Positions 45,279 through 55,500 are shown, counted from the stretch's first letter. The stretch is 64,000 nt of DNA from a candidate division KSB1 bacterium (GCA_016214895.1 JACRMR010000008.1:62001-126000); one strand, 5' to 3'. Notes: generated by a model not told the origin, from the letters alone. Program-made: numbers and translations.

Positions 45279-45305
45279 ACTCCCCCTCAAGCAACAGCAA
45301 ATTCC

Positions 45306-48300
45306 GTGCAGCTTGTCTCCCTCTCCATTTCCGGTTTTAAGTCCTTTGCGCGTCCGACAACGCTGACGTTCGCCGCGGGCATCACGGCCATCGTCGGTCC
45401 CAACGGCTGCGGGAAGTCCAATGTGGTGGACGCGCTCCGCTGGGTCATGGGCGAGCAGCGCACGTCGGTTTTGCGCGGCGACCGGATGGAGAACGTCATC
45501 TTCAACGGGACGGTCAATCGCAAGGCGACGGGCATCGCGGAAGTGAAAATCGTGCTCAACAACGAGAACGGTTTCCTCAGCTCGCCGTTTACCGAAGTCG
45601 AGATCGCCCGGCGGCTGTATCGCGACGGAACAAGCGAGTACTTGTTGAACAGTCACGAATGCCGACTCAAAGATGTCACGGATCTATTGCATGACAGCGG
45701 CATGGGTCCGAATCTCTATACCATTCTCGAGCTGAAGATGGTGGAGGAGATACTGCGGGAGGACGGCGAGGGACGCCGCTCGATGTTCGAAGAGGCCGCC
45801 GGGGTCGCCAAATACAAGATTCGCCGCCGTCAAGCGCAGGCGAAGTTGAAGCAAACCGACGAAGACCTGCTCCGCCTCGCGGACATCCTTACGGAGGTAG
45901 AGCGCCACGTCGGGTCGCTGAAACGGCAAGCCATCCGCGCCCGCAAGTACGCCGAACTGGCGGGGCAATTGAAAAGCCTCGAAACCGCGAATCTCTGGCA
46001 CAGCTATCAACGGTTGGTGACCGACGTGACGCCCCTCGAGCATGCGGTGCGCGACTCCACGGCGCTGTCTGATTCCGTCAAGGCGGCGTTGAGACTGGAA
46101 GAGGCGCGGCTGATCGAGTATCGCACGGCCGAGATTGAAGCCGACAAGGAAGCGTCCGCGCGCCGGAGCGATCTGGCCGCCGTGGTTCAGGACATTTCGC
46201 GAATCGAGAGTGATGCGGCGGCGCTGCGGGCGCGCGAACAATCTTGTCAGGAGCTGATCGAGCGGTCCGATCGCGAGCGGATTCTCCTGGATCAGAAGCG
46301 CGAACTCGTGGTCTTGCGACAGCAGGAACAGGCGGGGCAAAGCGAGCGACAGGAGACGGAGCGACAGCGCGCGGAAACGCTGGTGCAGACGGTGGACGCG
46401 GAATTCGATGTCGCCGCGGCTCAGCTTCGCGATGTCGAGGCGCAGGCGCGCTCGCATCAGGAATATGTCAGTGGCCTGCGCCACAAGTTGTCGGAAATTC
46501 AACGGGCATACGCCCAGGCATCGGCGCATCATGCCGCGCTGGTGAGCCGCGGCGAAATGTTGCGGCGCGACGGCATGACGATTCTCGAGCAGCGGGCCGC
46601 GTTGGGCATCCAACTTGAGGCCGCGGAAGCGGACGGGGCGAAGTCCGAATCCGAAGTCGAGCAGGCGCAAGCCCGCGTTCGGGCCTTGGAGGCTGAGCGC
46701 TCACGGCACCAGCAGGAGCTTGCCGAACTCGAAGAGCGAGTTCGCAATCAGAACTCAATGTTGGACGCGACCTCCTCGAAACTTGATCTGCTATCGACGC
46801 TGGCGGACAAAGGGCCGCGTGCTGAGGCGCGTATTCGTGTACTGCGCGATCGGCAAATTGCGGGTGTTGTGAATCTCCTCGGCGACACCGTTGAGGTGGC
46901 GGAACCCTATCGCCGGGCATTTCAGGCCGTCTTGGGTCCGGCGGCGTACTATCATCTCACGGGGAGCGCAGAAGCGGCGTTGCGCGCAGCTGACGTCCTG
47001 CGGCTCGAGCAGGCCGGGCAGGGCACATTTATTTCGCTCGCGGAGTTCACGCGGTCCGAAGAGCAGTTGATCGACCCGCCGGCGGGCGCGATCGGAACGG
47101 CGCTGAGCTTGTTGAACGGCGGAGTGGAGTCGGCCGTGCTGCGTCATTACCTCGGTCGTGTCGTCATTGTCGAGCACTGGGAACACGCGCTGCATTTATC
47201 GGATTGGGCGCGCGCCCATCGCGCCACGGTGGTCGCGCTCGACGGGCAGTGGATCTCCGGACTCGGCATCTATCATCTGGGCTCGGAAGAATCGCGCACT
47301 CCGGTGGACATCGGACTCGCTCCGCAGGTCCGCGAGTTGACTGAGCAGCTCGATCGTCAACGGGCCGAACTCGACGCATCGCGCGCATTGCTGCGGACCA
47401 TGCGTGCCGGGTTGGCCGAGCTGGAGCAAGGGATCCTCGGCGCGAAACGGACGCTCGTTGATCTTGAATCCGCACGCGCCGGTGTGCGCGAGCACAAGGT
47501 CAAGACCGAGACGTTACTGAGCTCGCTCGCCGAGCGCGAGGTCGCGATCGAGGCACGGCTTAGGGAACTTGACGCCGAGACCGCACACGCTACATCGCAG
47601 GAATCCGAATTCACCGTCGCGGTGCAGGCCGCCGAAGCGAGCGTCACGACCGGCGAATCGTCCGGCGGCGATGTATCCTTGCGGCTGGCGACGGCTCAAC
47701 AGAATCTGACCGCCACGCGCGAGCGCAAGCACGAAGCGGAGCGCCGCCGCGACGCGGCGCGGCATCAAGTCGAATTGACGCGTGCCGAGATCACGCGCAT
47801 CGAACAGACGCTGGACGAGATTGGCGAGAGCCTGGTCCAGGCGACGGCAAATCGGGCGCAGGGGGAATCGGACCTGGTGGGGATTCGGGCGCGCTTGCAG
47901 GAAATCGATGGGCAATTGCTCGCGAAATGGAAGCAGCGCGACCACTGGACGGCGGTCATCGATACCGCGTCTGCGCGCGTGGAGGAGCTACGCGGTCGCA
48001 CATCGGCGCAGGAGGAGCGGCTGCGCACCCTGCGCCAGACGCACGATGCCGAGCTGGAAGGTGAACGCAAGATCGAGTTGGAGATCGCGCGGCTGCGCGG
48101 CGAGCTCGACGCTTTGCTATCCTCGGCCAGCTCGCTCCATGGTCTCGACTTGACCGCGCCGGATTTTGTCGAGCAACATCCGGAAGTCACGGCGGAATCC
48201 ACGGGCGAGCAGGTGCAGGAATTGCGGGAGCGGATCGAGCGCCTGGGTCCGGTCAACCTGATGGCGATCGAAGAATTCGAGACGGAGAACACTCGTTTGG

Positions 48301-48851
48301 ATTCGATGCTCGTCCAGCGCGAAGACCTCTTGAAGGCGAAACGGACGATTGAAGAGACGATTCAGCGAATTAATGAGACGGCGCAGGCGCAGTTCCTCCA
48401 CACGTTCGAGGCGGTCCGCGCGCACTTCCAGCGGCTCTTCCAGGAGTTCTTCCCGGCCGGTGAAGCGGATTTGGTACTGAGCGGTCAGGATCTGCTCGAT
48501 GCCGATATCACTCTGTGGGCCAATCCGTCCGGCAAGCGCCTGAAATCGCTGTCGCTCATGTCGGGCGGAGAAAAGACCATGACGGCGATCGCGTTGCTGT
48601 TTGCCCTGTATCAGGTCAAGCCGTCCCCGTTTTGTGTCTTTGACGAAGTGGACGCGCCGCTCGACGACGCGAATATTGACCGGTTCAATCGGGTGATTCG
48701 CATGCACGCGGAGACGACGCAGTTCATTCTGATCACACATAATCGGCGGACCATGGAGATTGCCGACAATCTCTACGGGGTCACCATGGAGGAAGAAGGC
48801 GTTTCCAAGCTCGTCTCCGTGCGCCTCTTGCCTTCGGCAGTGGCGTCATAG
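45306..48851 (+). CDS. smc: Chromosome segregation ATPase SMC
   Basis: The core of bacterial condensin, working with the ScpA and ScpB encoded at 5.7-7.3 kb. The 1181-residue protein has the N-terminal Walker A GPNGCGKS (31-38), a long coiled coil, a globular hinge (about 495-660), a returning coiled coil, and a C-terminal half with the signature LMSGGEKTM and Walker B FCVFDEVDAPLDD. The start is GTG at 45306, 27 bases after gatB. Length and layout match standard SMC. Confidence 0.96.
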   Translation: MQLVSLSISGFKSFARPTTLTFAAGITAIVGPNGCGKSNVVDALRWVMGEQRTSVLRGDRMENVIFNGTVNRKATGIAEVKIVLNNENGFLSSPFTEVEIARRLYRDGTSEYLLNSHECRLKDVTDLLHDSGMGPNLYTILELKMVEEILREDGEGRRSMFEEAAGVAKYKIRRRQAQAKLKQTDEDLLRLADILTEVERHVGSLKRQAIRARKYAELAGQLKSLETANLWHSYQRLVTDVTPLEHAVRDSTALSDSVKAALRLEEARLIEYRTAEIEADKEASARRSDLAAVVQDISRIESDAAALRAREQSCQELIERSDRERILLDQKRELVVLRQQEQAGQSERQETERQRAETLVQTVDAEFDVAAAQLRDVEAQARSHQEYVSGLRHKLSEIQRAYAQASAHHAALVSRGEMLRRDGMTILEQRAALGIQLEAAEADGAKSESEVEQAQARVRALEAERSRHQQELAELEERVRNQNSMLDATSSKLDLLSTLADKGPRAEARIRVLRDRQIAGVVNLLGDTVEVAEPYRRAFQAVLGPAAYYHLTGSAEAALRAADVLRLEQAGQGTFISLAEFTRSEEQLIDPPAGAIGTALSLLNGGVESAVLRHYLGRVVIVEHWEHALHLSDWARAHRATVVALDGQWISGLGIYHLGSEESRTPVDIGLAPQVRELTEQLDRQRAELDASRALLRTMRAGLAELEQGILGAKRTLVDLESARAGVREHKVKTETLLSSLAEREVAIEARLRELDAETAHATSQESEFTVAVQAAEASVTTGESSGGDVSLRLATAQQNLTATRERKHEAERRRDAARHQVELTRAEITRIEQTLDEIGESLVQATANRAQGESDLVGIRARLQEIDGQLLAKWKQRDHWTAVIDTASARVEELRGRTSAQEERLRTLRQTHDAELEGERKIELEIARLRGELDALLSSASSLHGLDLTAPDFVEQHPEVTAESTGEQVQELRERIERLGPVNLMAIEEFETENTRLDSMLVQREDLLKAKRTIEETIQRINETAQAQFLHTFEAVRAHFQRLFQEFFPAGEADLVLSGQDLLDADITLWANPSGKRLKSLSLMSGGEKTMTAIALLFALYQVKPSPFCVFDEVDAPLDDANIDRFNRVIRMHAETTQFILITHNRRTMEIADNLYGVTMEEEGVSKLVSVRLLPSAVAS

Positions 48852-48876
48852 CCACGAACAGGAGGAGAACGTCAGC

Positions 48877-50283
48877 ATGCGCGTGCGTTACTGGATACTG
48901 GGATGTGTTGTCGCGTGCACCATGGGCTTGCGGTCCGCTCACGGCGGTTATACGATGGACCTCGACTACGCTTCGTTTCGCACAAATGACTCCCTGAGCT
49001 TCGTCGAGATTTATGCGGCGGTTCAGAAGTCCGCGCTGCTCGGTGAAATCGTGGGCGACTCGGTCAGCTCCGATTTCGATGTGGTGGTAGAGTTGATCAG
49101 CGGTACCGAAGCCGTCCTGTCCGACACGTTCAGCGGAACGTATCAGTGTCCCGTTTCGGACACGCTGGAGTCCGGGAGCTTTTTTCCGCACGTGTTTCGC
49201 TACTATCTGCGCCCGGGCCGGTATCAGGTCCGGGCGACTCTCTATCAAGGGGCGTGGCGGCCGCGCGAAACGATCACCGACGAGATTGACGTCAAGGCCC
49301 TGTCGGGTACGGAACTGGTACTGTCCGATATCGAACTCGGATGTCGTTTCGAAGTTGATACGGTCCATTCATCCTCTTACATTAAGAACAGCGTGCACAT
49401 GCTGCCGAACGCGACCGGCTTCTACGGCGAGCGTGTGCCGATGTTGTATTACTACGCGGAAGCCTACGGCCTCGACTACGATCCGCAGCTGCCGGATTCT
49501 TACGTCGTCAGTCGCCGGGTGATACGGGCGGATGATGGCCGCGAACTGATGGCTTCGCGCAAAGTCAACCGCGCGGGCGGGACGGCCGGCGTGATCGTTG
49601 ACGGATTCCCGGTGGCGACATTGCGCACGGCGGCCTACGAACTGGAGCTCGTGGTCCAGTCCTTTCGCAGCGGCCGGGTAGCGGTGAGCAACAAGCGATT
49701 CTGGATTTTCCGGGAAGCCGATTTCGCCGGCGGGCGGACGCCGGAGCTTGATGAAACCATGCGCCAGCGGTTTCTCGCCAGCGAACCCAGCATCCTCGAT
49801 GTGATCGCTCCGGACAGCGCTTTGGACCTCATGAAATACGTGCTGTCCAAGGAGGAGCTGGCGCGCGTGCGTCGCTTGAATGAAAGCGGACAACGCGAGT
49901 TTCTCCGGACTTATTGGGTGAATCGCGAAGCCAATGAACCGAATGCCGCGAACAAGTACTTCGCTCGCGTTACAGAGACCAACGCCAGGTTTGGGATTCT
50001 GCACCGTGCGGGATGGAAAACCGATCGCGGCCGGGTTTTCATTCAGCACGGCGAACCTGATGCGGTGGATCGAAACTACATGGGCGCGGCGGAGTTGAAC
50101 ACGGAAATCTGGCAATATGATCGCCTCGAGGGCGGGGCAATATTCGTGTTCGTGGATTTCAACGAATACGGCGATATGGAGTTGGTTCACAGTACCTTGC
50201 GGGGTGAAGTGTACAATCCCGACTGGAAGCGAACGGTGGTCACCGGGCGGCGGATTCCGGCGGGCGCCGACGCCACGCGATAG
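48877..50283 (+). CDS. GWxTD-domain exported protein
   Basis: A 468-residue exported protein of unknown function. It has a signal peptide (about 1-24), a large N-terminal beta-rich region (about 25-300), and the GWxTD domain (about 330-460). The naming motif is G379-W-K-T-D383, followed by GRVFIQHGEPD. GWxTD proteins are found mainly in FCB-type bacteria and have no assigned activity. The ATG at 48877 is supported by a strong AGGAGGAG at 48860-48867; the longer frame from 48760 overlaps smc. The ABC ATPase gene starts directly after its stop. Confidence 0.82.
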   Translation: MRVRYWILGCVVACTMGLRSAHGGYTMDLDYASFRTNDSLSFVEIYAAVQKSALLGEIVGDSVSSDFDVVVELISGTEAVLSDTFSGTYQCPVSDTLESGSFFPHVFRYYLRPGRYQVRATLYQGAWRPRETITDEIDVKALSGTELVLSDIELGCRFEVDTVHSSSYIKNSVHMLPNATGFYGERVPMLYYYAEAYGLDYDPQLPDSYVVSRRVIRADDGRELMASRKVNRAGGTAGVIVDGFPVATLRTAAYELELVVQSFRSGRVAVSNKRFWIFREADFAGGRTPELDETMRQRFLASEPSILDVIAPDSALDLMKYVLSKEELARVRRLNESGQREFLRTYWVNREANEPNAANKYFARVTETNARFGILHRAGWKTDRGRVFIQHGEPDAVDRNYMGAAELNTEIWQYDRLEGGAIFVFVDFNEYGDMELVHSTLRGEVYNPDWKRTVVTGRRIPAGADATR

Positions 50284-51036
50284 ATGGGGTCACTCGTGAC
50301 GGTCACCGGCCTGGGCAAGGATTTCGCGGATTCCCTCGGCGAAGTCGTCCGTGCTTGCCGCGACCTCAGTTTCGAGGCTGCCCCCGGCGAGGTGTTCGGA
50401 CTGCTCGGCACGAATGGAGCGGGGAAGACCACCGCGCTGCGAATGCTGTCGACCCTGCTGACTCCGACCCATGGCGACGCGGTGCTCGCCGGTCACAGCG
50501 TTGTTACTGGACCGGAACAAGTCCGCAAGTCGATTGGTTTCATGACCGCGGACACTGGCGTGTACGGTCGGTTGACGGCGCGGGAAATGATCGAGTACTT
50601 TGGTCGGTTGCACGCTTTGTCAGACGCGCGGATCAGCGCGCGCATCGATGTGATTGCCGATGCGCTGGACATGCGGGACTTCCTCGGGCGTCGTTGCGAC
50701 AAGCTGTCCACGGGTCAGAAGCAGCGGGTGAACATTGCGCGCACGATTGTTCATGACCCCGGGATTCTGGTCTTTGATGAACCGACCGCCGGACTGGACA
50801 TTCTTGCCGCGGCGCAGATCGTGCGGTTTATTCGCGATTCGCGGGACGCGGGCAAGTGCATCATTTTCTCGACGCACATTATGCGCGAAGCCGAGAAGTT
50901 GTGTGATCGCATCCTGATTCTGCATCGCGGACAGGTGTGTGCGGGGGGAACGCTCGGTGAACTTCGTGCTCAGTTTGGAAAGAACGACCTTGAGGACATC
51001 TTTCTTGAGGCAATTGGCGAATCCGTGTTGACGTGA
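50284..51036 (+). CDS. ABC transporter ATP-binding protein, NatA-like
   Basis: A 250-residue ATPase subunit of an ABC-2-type exporter. It has Walker A GTNGAGKTT (about 42-50), the signature LSTGQKQRVNIAR, Walker B ILVFDEPTAGLD and the switch His in STHIMREAE. The sequence most resembles NatA, which normally pairs with the membrane protein NatB to export sodium or drugs. No permease gene follows: only a 25-codon frame overlaps the stop, then a regulator gene. Either the permease is encoded elsewhere or has been lost. It directly abuts the GWxTD gene. Confidence 0.82.
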   Translation: MGSLVTVTGLGKDFADSLGEVVRACRDLSFEAAPGEVFGLLGTNGAGKTTALRMLSTLLTPTHGDAVLAGHSVVTGPEQVRKSIGFMTADTGVYGRLTAREMIEYFGRLHALSDARISARIDVIADALDMRDFLGRRCDKLSTGQKQRVNIARTIVHDPGILVFDEPTAGLDILAAAQIVRFIRDSRDAGKCIIFSTHIMREAEKLCDRILILHRGQVCAGGTLGELRAQFGKNDLEDIFLEAIGESVLT

Positions 51037-51110
51037 ACAGACCGCGGCTGGCCCCGACTTTGCCGAGATCGGAGTCAGCGCGCGCGGTCTCGGGCCAAGC
51101 AGCGCAGTAA
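51033..51110 (+). other. Short ORF overlapping the ABC ATPase stop, possible permease remnant
   Basis: A GTG at 51033 overlaps the ATPase stop as GTGA and opens a 25-codon frame starting MNRPRLAPTL, ending at TAA 51108-51110. The position and the first residues are where a NatB-type permease would begin, but no membrane segment follows. It could be a truncated remnant or chance. Confidence 0.25.
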
Positions 51111-51146
51111 CTTCGCAACCCATGGCCTTCGACACGGATTCAGAGC

Positions 51147-52343
51147 ATGAACCAAGATATTCTTGATCTGCTGGTAATCGACGACGAGCAAGAGATCATC
51201 GGCGTCGTCGAATCGGCGCTTCGCGATTTTCACCTCACGATTGGCACGGCTTGCAGCGTCAGAGCGGCGCGCGAGTTGGTGCGTGAGCAGCAATTTCGGG
51301 TCGTACTCACTGACCAGCGGTTGCCGGACGGACTTGGCCTGGACTTCATCGAAGACATGGCAGCTCGCGGCATGACGTCGGTGCCGATTCTAATGACCGG
51401 GCTCGTGGACGTTGATCTGGCGCTGGCGGCGATCAATCGCGGCAAGGTGTTCAAACTGGTCACCAAGCCATTGGACGTTCTTGCCTTGCGCGAGACGGTG
51501 AATCGGGCAATTGCTCAGCACAGCCAGGCGGACGAGCGGAAGCGTCTGGCCACTGAGGTCTTGCGCTTTAATGAGCACTTGCGCAAGGAATCCGCGCTGA
51601 AGGATCGTACACTGCGCGAGGCGGCGGACCGCATCCGCAGCGGCGAACAGACGCTACAGCGGCAGCAGCAACGGATCGTGTCACTATACACCGAGTTGCA
51701 GCAGGCTTACCTTCGGACCGTGATGTCGCTGACGGCGGCGATTGACGCCAAGGATACTTACACCCGCGGTCACAGTGAACGGGTATATCGTTACTGCCGG
51801 CTGATGGCGGAGGTGCTGGGGTTCGATGCCGAAAGCCAACGTGACCTGAAGCTCGCCAGCGTGCTTCACGACCTTGGAAAAATCGGGATCCCCGATGCGA
51901 TCCTGCTCAAGAAGGGCCCGCTGACTATGGAAGAGCGGGCGGTGATGGCCACGCACCCGGCGATGACCGAGAGTATTCTCCAGCCCCTGCCGTTTCTGGA
52001 AAAGGTTCGCAGAATCGTTCGCGAGCACCACGAGAGGTACGATGGCACCGGATATCCCCTCGGTTTGAGCGGCTCAGAGATTTCTATTGAAGCACGGGTT
52101 TTGACGGTTGCGGACGCATTTGACGCCATGCGCTCCGATCGACCTTACCGGGCGGCAATGTCCGACGAGGAGGCGCTGGCCGAACTTCTTGGGGGATGCG
52201 GATCCCAGTTCTGCCCGATGTGCGTGGGCGCGCTTCGGGTTGGTTTGGTCCACCCCGGCTTGGCCCGGACCGAAGATAGCGAATCAGAGTGCCGAAGCGA
52301 CTGGTTTGGCGCGATCCAGCTTCCCCCCTCTGGTGAACATTGA
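51147..52343 (+). CDS. Response regulator with HD-GYP phosphodiesterase domain
   Basis: A 398-residue regulator predicted to hydrolyse cyclic-di-GMP (or related dinucleotides) when phosphorylated. The N-terminal receiver has acidic D12/D13, phosphoacceptor D56 and the conserved Lys in VTKPLD. A coiled coil (about 130-180) leads to the HD-GYP domain with H241-D242 in LHDLGKIGIPD, HHERYDGTGYP (D299, G302-Y-P) and VADAFDAM. All metal residues are visible. The C-terminal 45 residues diverge: GSQF is followed by CPMC where most relatives have a DPxVV helix, and a 25-residue tail follows. No partner kinase is adjacent. Confidence 0.88.
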   Translation: MNQDILDLLVIDDEQEIIGVVESALRDFHLTIGTACSVRAARELVREQQFRVVLTDQRLPDGLGLDFIEDMAARGMTSVPILMTGLVDVDLALAAINRGKVFKLVTKPLDVLALRETVNRAIAQHSQADERKRLATEVLRFNEHLRKESALKDRTLREAADRIRSGEQTLQRQQQRIVSLYTELQQAYLRTVMSLTAAIDAKDTYTRGHSERVYRYCRLMAEVLGFDAESQRDLKLASVLHDLGKIGIPDAILLKKGPLTMEERAVMATHPAMTESILQPLPFLEKVRRIVREHHERYDGTGYPLGLSGSEISIEARVLTVADAFDAMRSDRPYRAAMSDEEALAELLGGCGSQFCPMCVGALRVGLVHPGLARTEDSESECRSDWFGAIQLPPSGEH

Positions 52344-52419
52344 TCCGGCTCTGCCGGGCACGAGTTCGGGTTTGCAGGGGTAAATCTTCCGTCCTGCTTA
52401 CTTTGGCGCTTGTATGCAC

Positions 52420-52448
52420 TTGACTTTTGGTTTCGGATTTGCTATACT
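52420..52448 (+). promoter_or_regulatory. Predicted promoter of the porU-porV cluster
   Basis: TTGACT (52420-52425), a 17-bp spacer, TATACT (52443-52448). The expected start site is near 52455, giving a leader of about 118 bases. It is 77 bases after the HD-GYP gene and is the only clear promoter before the 11-kb surface cluster. A short CCGGC-TCT-GCCGG hairpin lies between the HD-GYP stop and this promoter. Confidence 0.7.
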
Positions 52449-52490
52449 TAGTTCTAACAGGCTGTTCCCACTTCATCGTTGAGGAGTTAG

Positions 52491-52505
52491 ATGTCCGTTC
52501 GATAG
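52491..52505 (+). other. Four-codon upstream ORF in the porU leader
   Basis: GAGGAG (52481-52486) lies four bases before an ATG that encodes only MSVR before TAG. The frame is different from porU. It is a better ribosome site than that of porU itself, so it might act as a leader peptide or standby site; it could also be chance. Confidence 0.25.
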
Positions 52506-52572
52506 AGGATTTTGGCGGTCAGGAGTTTACAATCACCGGGTCCTTCCTTTGTCGAATCTCTTGAGGGCGGGA

Positions 52573-55500
52573 ATGTTGCCAATAATAACCAAAGCCGGTT
52601 TCGGCCGAATGAGATACGCGCTCTCGTTCGGCCTTTCGTGTGTTTTATGGAACGCGATGGCCTTGATCGGGTTGTTTTTGTGTGCTCCCGCTGGACTTCT
52701 GCAGGCGGCAGAGCGGGGCGAGGCAGCGGACTCCGACACACGGCCGCCGGCTGTAATTCTGCGTCCCGCTTCCACTGTTGACCCGCAGACAATTGAAGTC
52801 AGCTCGCGGATCGTGACAGCCCAATCTTGTGTCTGGACGTTCTCGCCGCCTGAACCTGAATTCGTCGAATCCGATTCGCTCCATTCGGCGGATCGCATTC
52901 CAACGTGGGCGCAATGCGGCTGGCGAACCGGCTCGGGAGCCAAACAGCCTGTCCGGGTCTTCTACGTCGTGCTCCCGCCCGGCTCGACGCCGATGCTGAC
53001 CATTAGCGGTGTCACTACCGCGCCATCTCGCTACGGCATGGCACAGTCCACGTCATCCGACCAGGACTCGCTGCCGGCTCTCGTCGGATGGGCGGAGATC
53101 ACTCGGATTGAGAGTTGGCGCGGCTTCCGGTTTGCCCGCGTCGAAGTAGCGCTGCAGCGCGGATCGCATACCGCTGCTACCCTGCTGTCGTCCGTACAAC
53201 TCCGCGTTGACTTTTCCGGAAGCTCGGGGGAGCTGGCACCGCGGGATCGCGACAGTAAAATGCTCGCGGACATCGCGGCGAACGGGACGATCGCGTCGCG
53301 GTGGTGGCGCGACGGAGACTCAGGCGGAGCGCGGCTTCGTTCGGCGCTGGATGCCTGGCCGGAATTCCCGCTGTATCGATTGACGCTCGAAGAGACCGGA
53401 GTGTACTCGATCAGCGGCAGCCAATTGCGCTCGCGCGGCGTCCAATTGTCAGGTTCTCCCTCGGCGAAGATCAAACTATTCGGGAACGGCGGAAGGTTGC
53501 TCAACAATCTCACGTCGGCTCTGCCGGACGAAGTCTTGAAAGAGAATGCGATTCGGGTTGAAGACGGTGGCGACAACGTCTTTGATGACGCGGACTTGAT
53601 TATATTCTACGGCACGGGTTTGAAGGGGTATGACTATTGTGCCCAATCGTACTTGAATGACGTCGCTCATCAGAGCCCGTTCTCCACGGAGAACGTCTAT
53701 TTTGTCGGCGTGGACGAAACTGGCCCTGACGGCCTGCGGATGGCCCCCATTTCGACCGGAAATGGTAGCTCGGTCCTTCAGCAAACTTCCGCGGCATTCG
53801 AATACGTTGAGAGCGAAGTGTTCATCCGCGGTCCTTCCGATCAGCCCGAGTCGGGCCTGATCTGGATGATGTCCACGCTCGCGGCGGGCGAGGACCGCAC
53901 GTTTTCGATCAACCTCAGCGCGGCGACCGGCGCCGCAGGCCGATTGAATTTCGTGGGGTCGTCTTACGGCAGCCCGGGTAGTCTGTTCGACATCTACCTG
54001 AATGGCGAGCAGGTATTCGACGGAACATACAATTCATATCTCTACATTGATGTGCCGGCCGGCACCATCGTCCCCGGCAATAACGTGGTGAGGTTCGTTA
54101 ACGGCTCGACGGCTACGGTGTACCTGAACTACTTCGAGTGCGAGTTCATTCGCGAATTATCGACGGCCAACGGCACTCTCCATTTTGTCGCCCCCGCAGC
54201 CACGGGGTATTTCCGCTACGAAATCGGGAATCTCAACTCGCAATCGTTCATACTGGATGTGACCGATCCGTTGCGTCCCCGGCTCTCGACGGGTCCGGTC
54301 CTGACCGATTCGAGTTACCAGTCCGGCCCGCGCCGCTATTTTGCGTCGAATCGGGACCGCTTTCGCACCCCGCTGGTTCGCGGTGCGGTCAGTCATGGGA
54401 CGGCGGATTACACGTCGCTGCGTGACCCCGCGAACTCGGCGCGCATGGTGATGATTACCTACGACGACTGGTTCGACGAACTCGCACCACTGAAGGAGTT
54501 CCATGAGACCTATCGCGAGGAGCCGATGCCGGGGCTGGTGAAGCGGGTGCGGCTGGGCGACATCTATGACGAGTTTGCGTGGGGGGTCCGGGATCCCGTG
54601 GCCATCCGTAACTTCCTGAAGTATGCATTTGAGCACTGGCGCGGCCCCGATGGCGCTGCCGAACCGCTCAAGTATGTGCTCTTTGTGGGCGACGGAGACT
54701 ATGATTATCGGAATCTTGAATCCAATGCCGACCGCAACTGGATGCCGCCGTGGGAGGATACGAACAAGTGTACCGACGCGTTCTTCGTGAAGTTCGGCAA
54801 CAGCGCTTTGCCGGAACTCATCACGGGGCGATTTCCGGTGCAAAGCGACGCGGAACTGGCGGCGATCATCGACAAGACGATTGCATACGCCAACGAGCCG
54901 CTCTACGGTCCGTGGAAGAACACGGCGACATTCGCCGCCGATGACGAGTGGAAGAACGGGGTTCCGGCGGAGTCGGTGCACACCTTGCAGGCCGAGACCC
55001 TGGTCAATCAAGTACTCCCGCGCTATTTCACGTTCAGAAAGGCTTACGAGTGTCTCTATCCGTTCCGGGTCTCGGCGCAAGGTCGCTTTAAGCCCGACGC
55101 CACGCGGGATCTGATCGACATCATTAATCGCGGGACGTTACTGGTGAATTTCCAGGGGCACGGAAACGCGCGGATTTGGACGGACGAGCAGCTGTTCGTG
55201 ATGGATCGCGACATGGACCTGCTTGACAACTACCGCACGTGGCCGGTGTTTGTTGCCGCGACGTGCAGTTGGGGGCTCTACGACGCCCCGATCGGACGCT
55301 GTTTCCCTGAACTCTTGTTGAGTGACCCAGTGGATGGCGCTATCGCCTGCATCGCCGCGACGCGCTTCACCGGATCGAATCAGAACCAGGCCCTGGCCGC
55401 GTCGTTCTACCGCGACATCTTTCGACAGGGGCTGGCTTCGCGGCGCAGTCTCGGCGAATCGCTATGGACGGCACACGGGCCATATACCAACAACGACCTC

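Noticed and set aside
45684-46670. 328-codon ORF on the minus strand
   Set aside because: Antisense to the smc coiled coil; composition typical of a shadow frame.
54157-55080. 307-codon ORF on the minus strand
   Set aside because: Antisense to the PorU-like peptidase; no domain seen.
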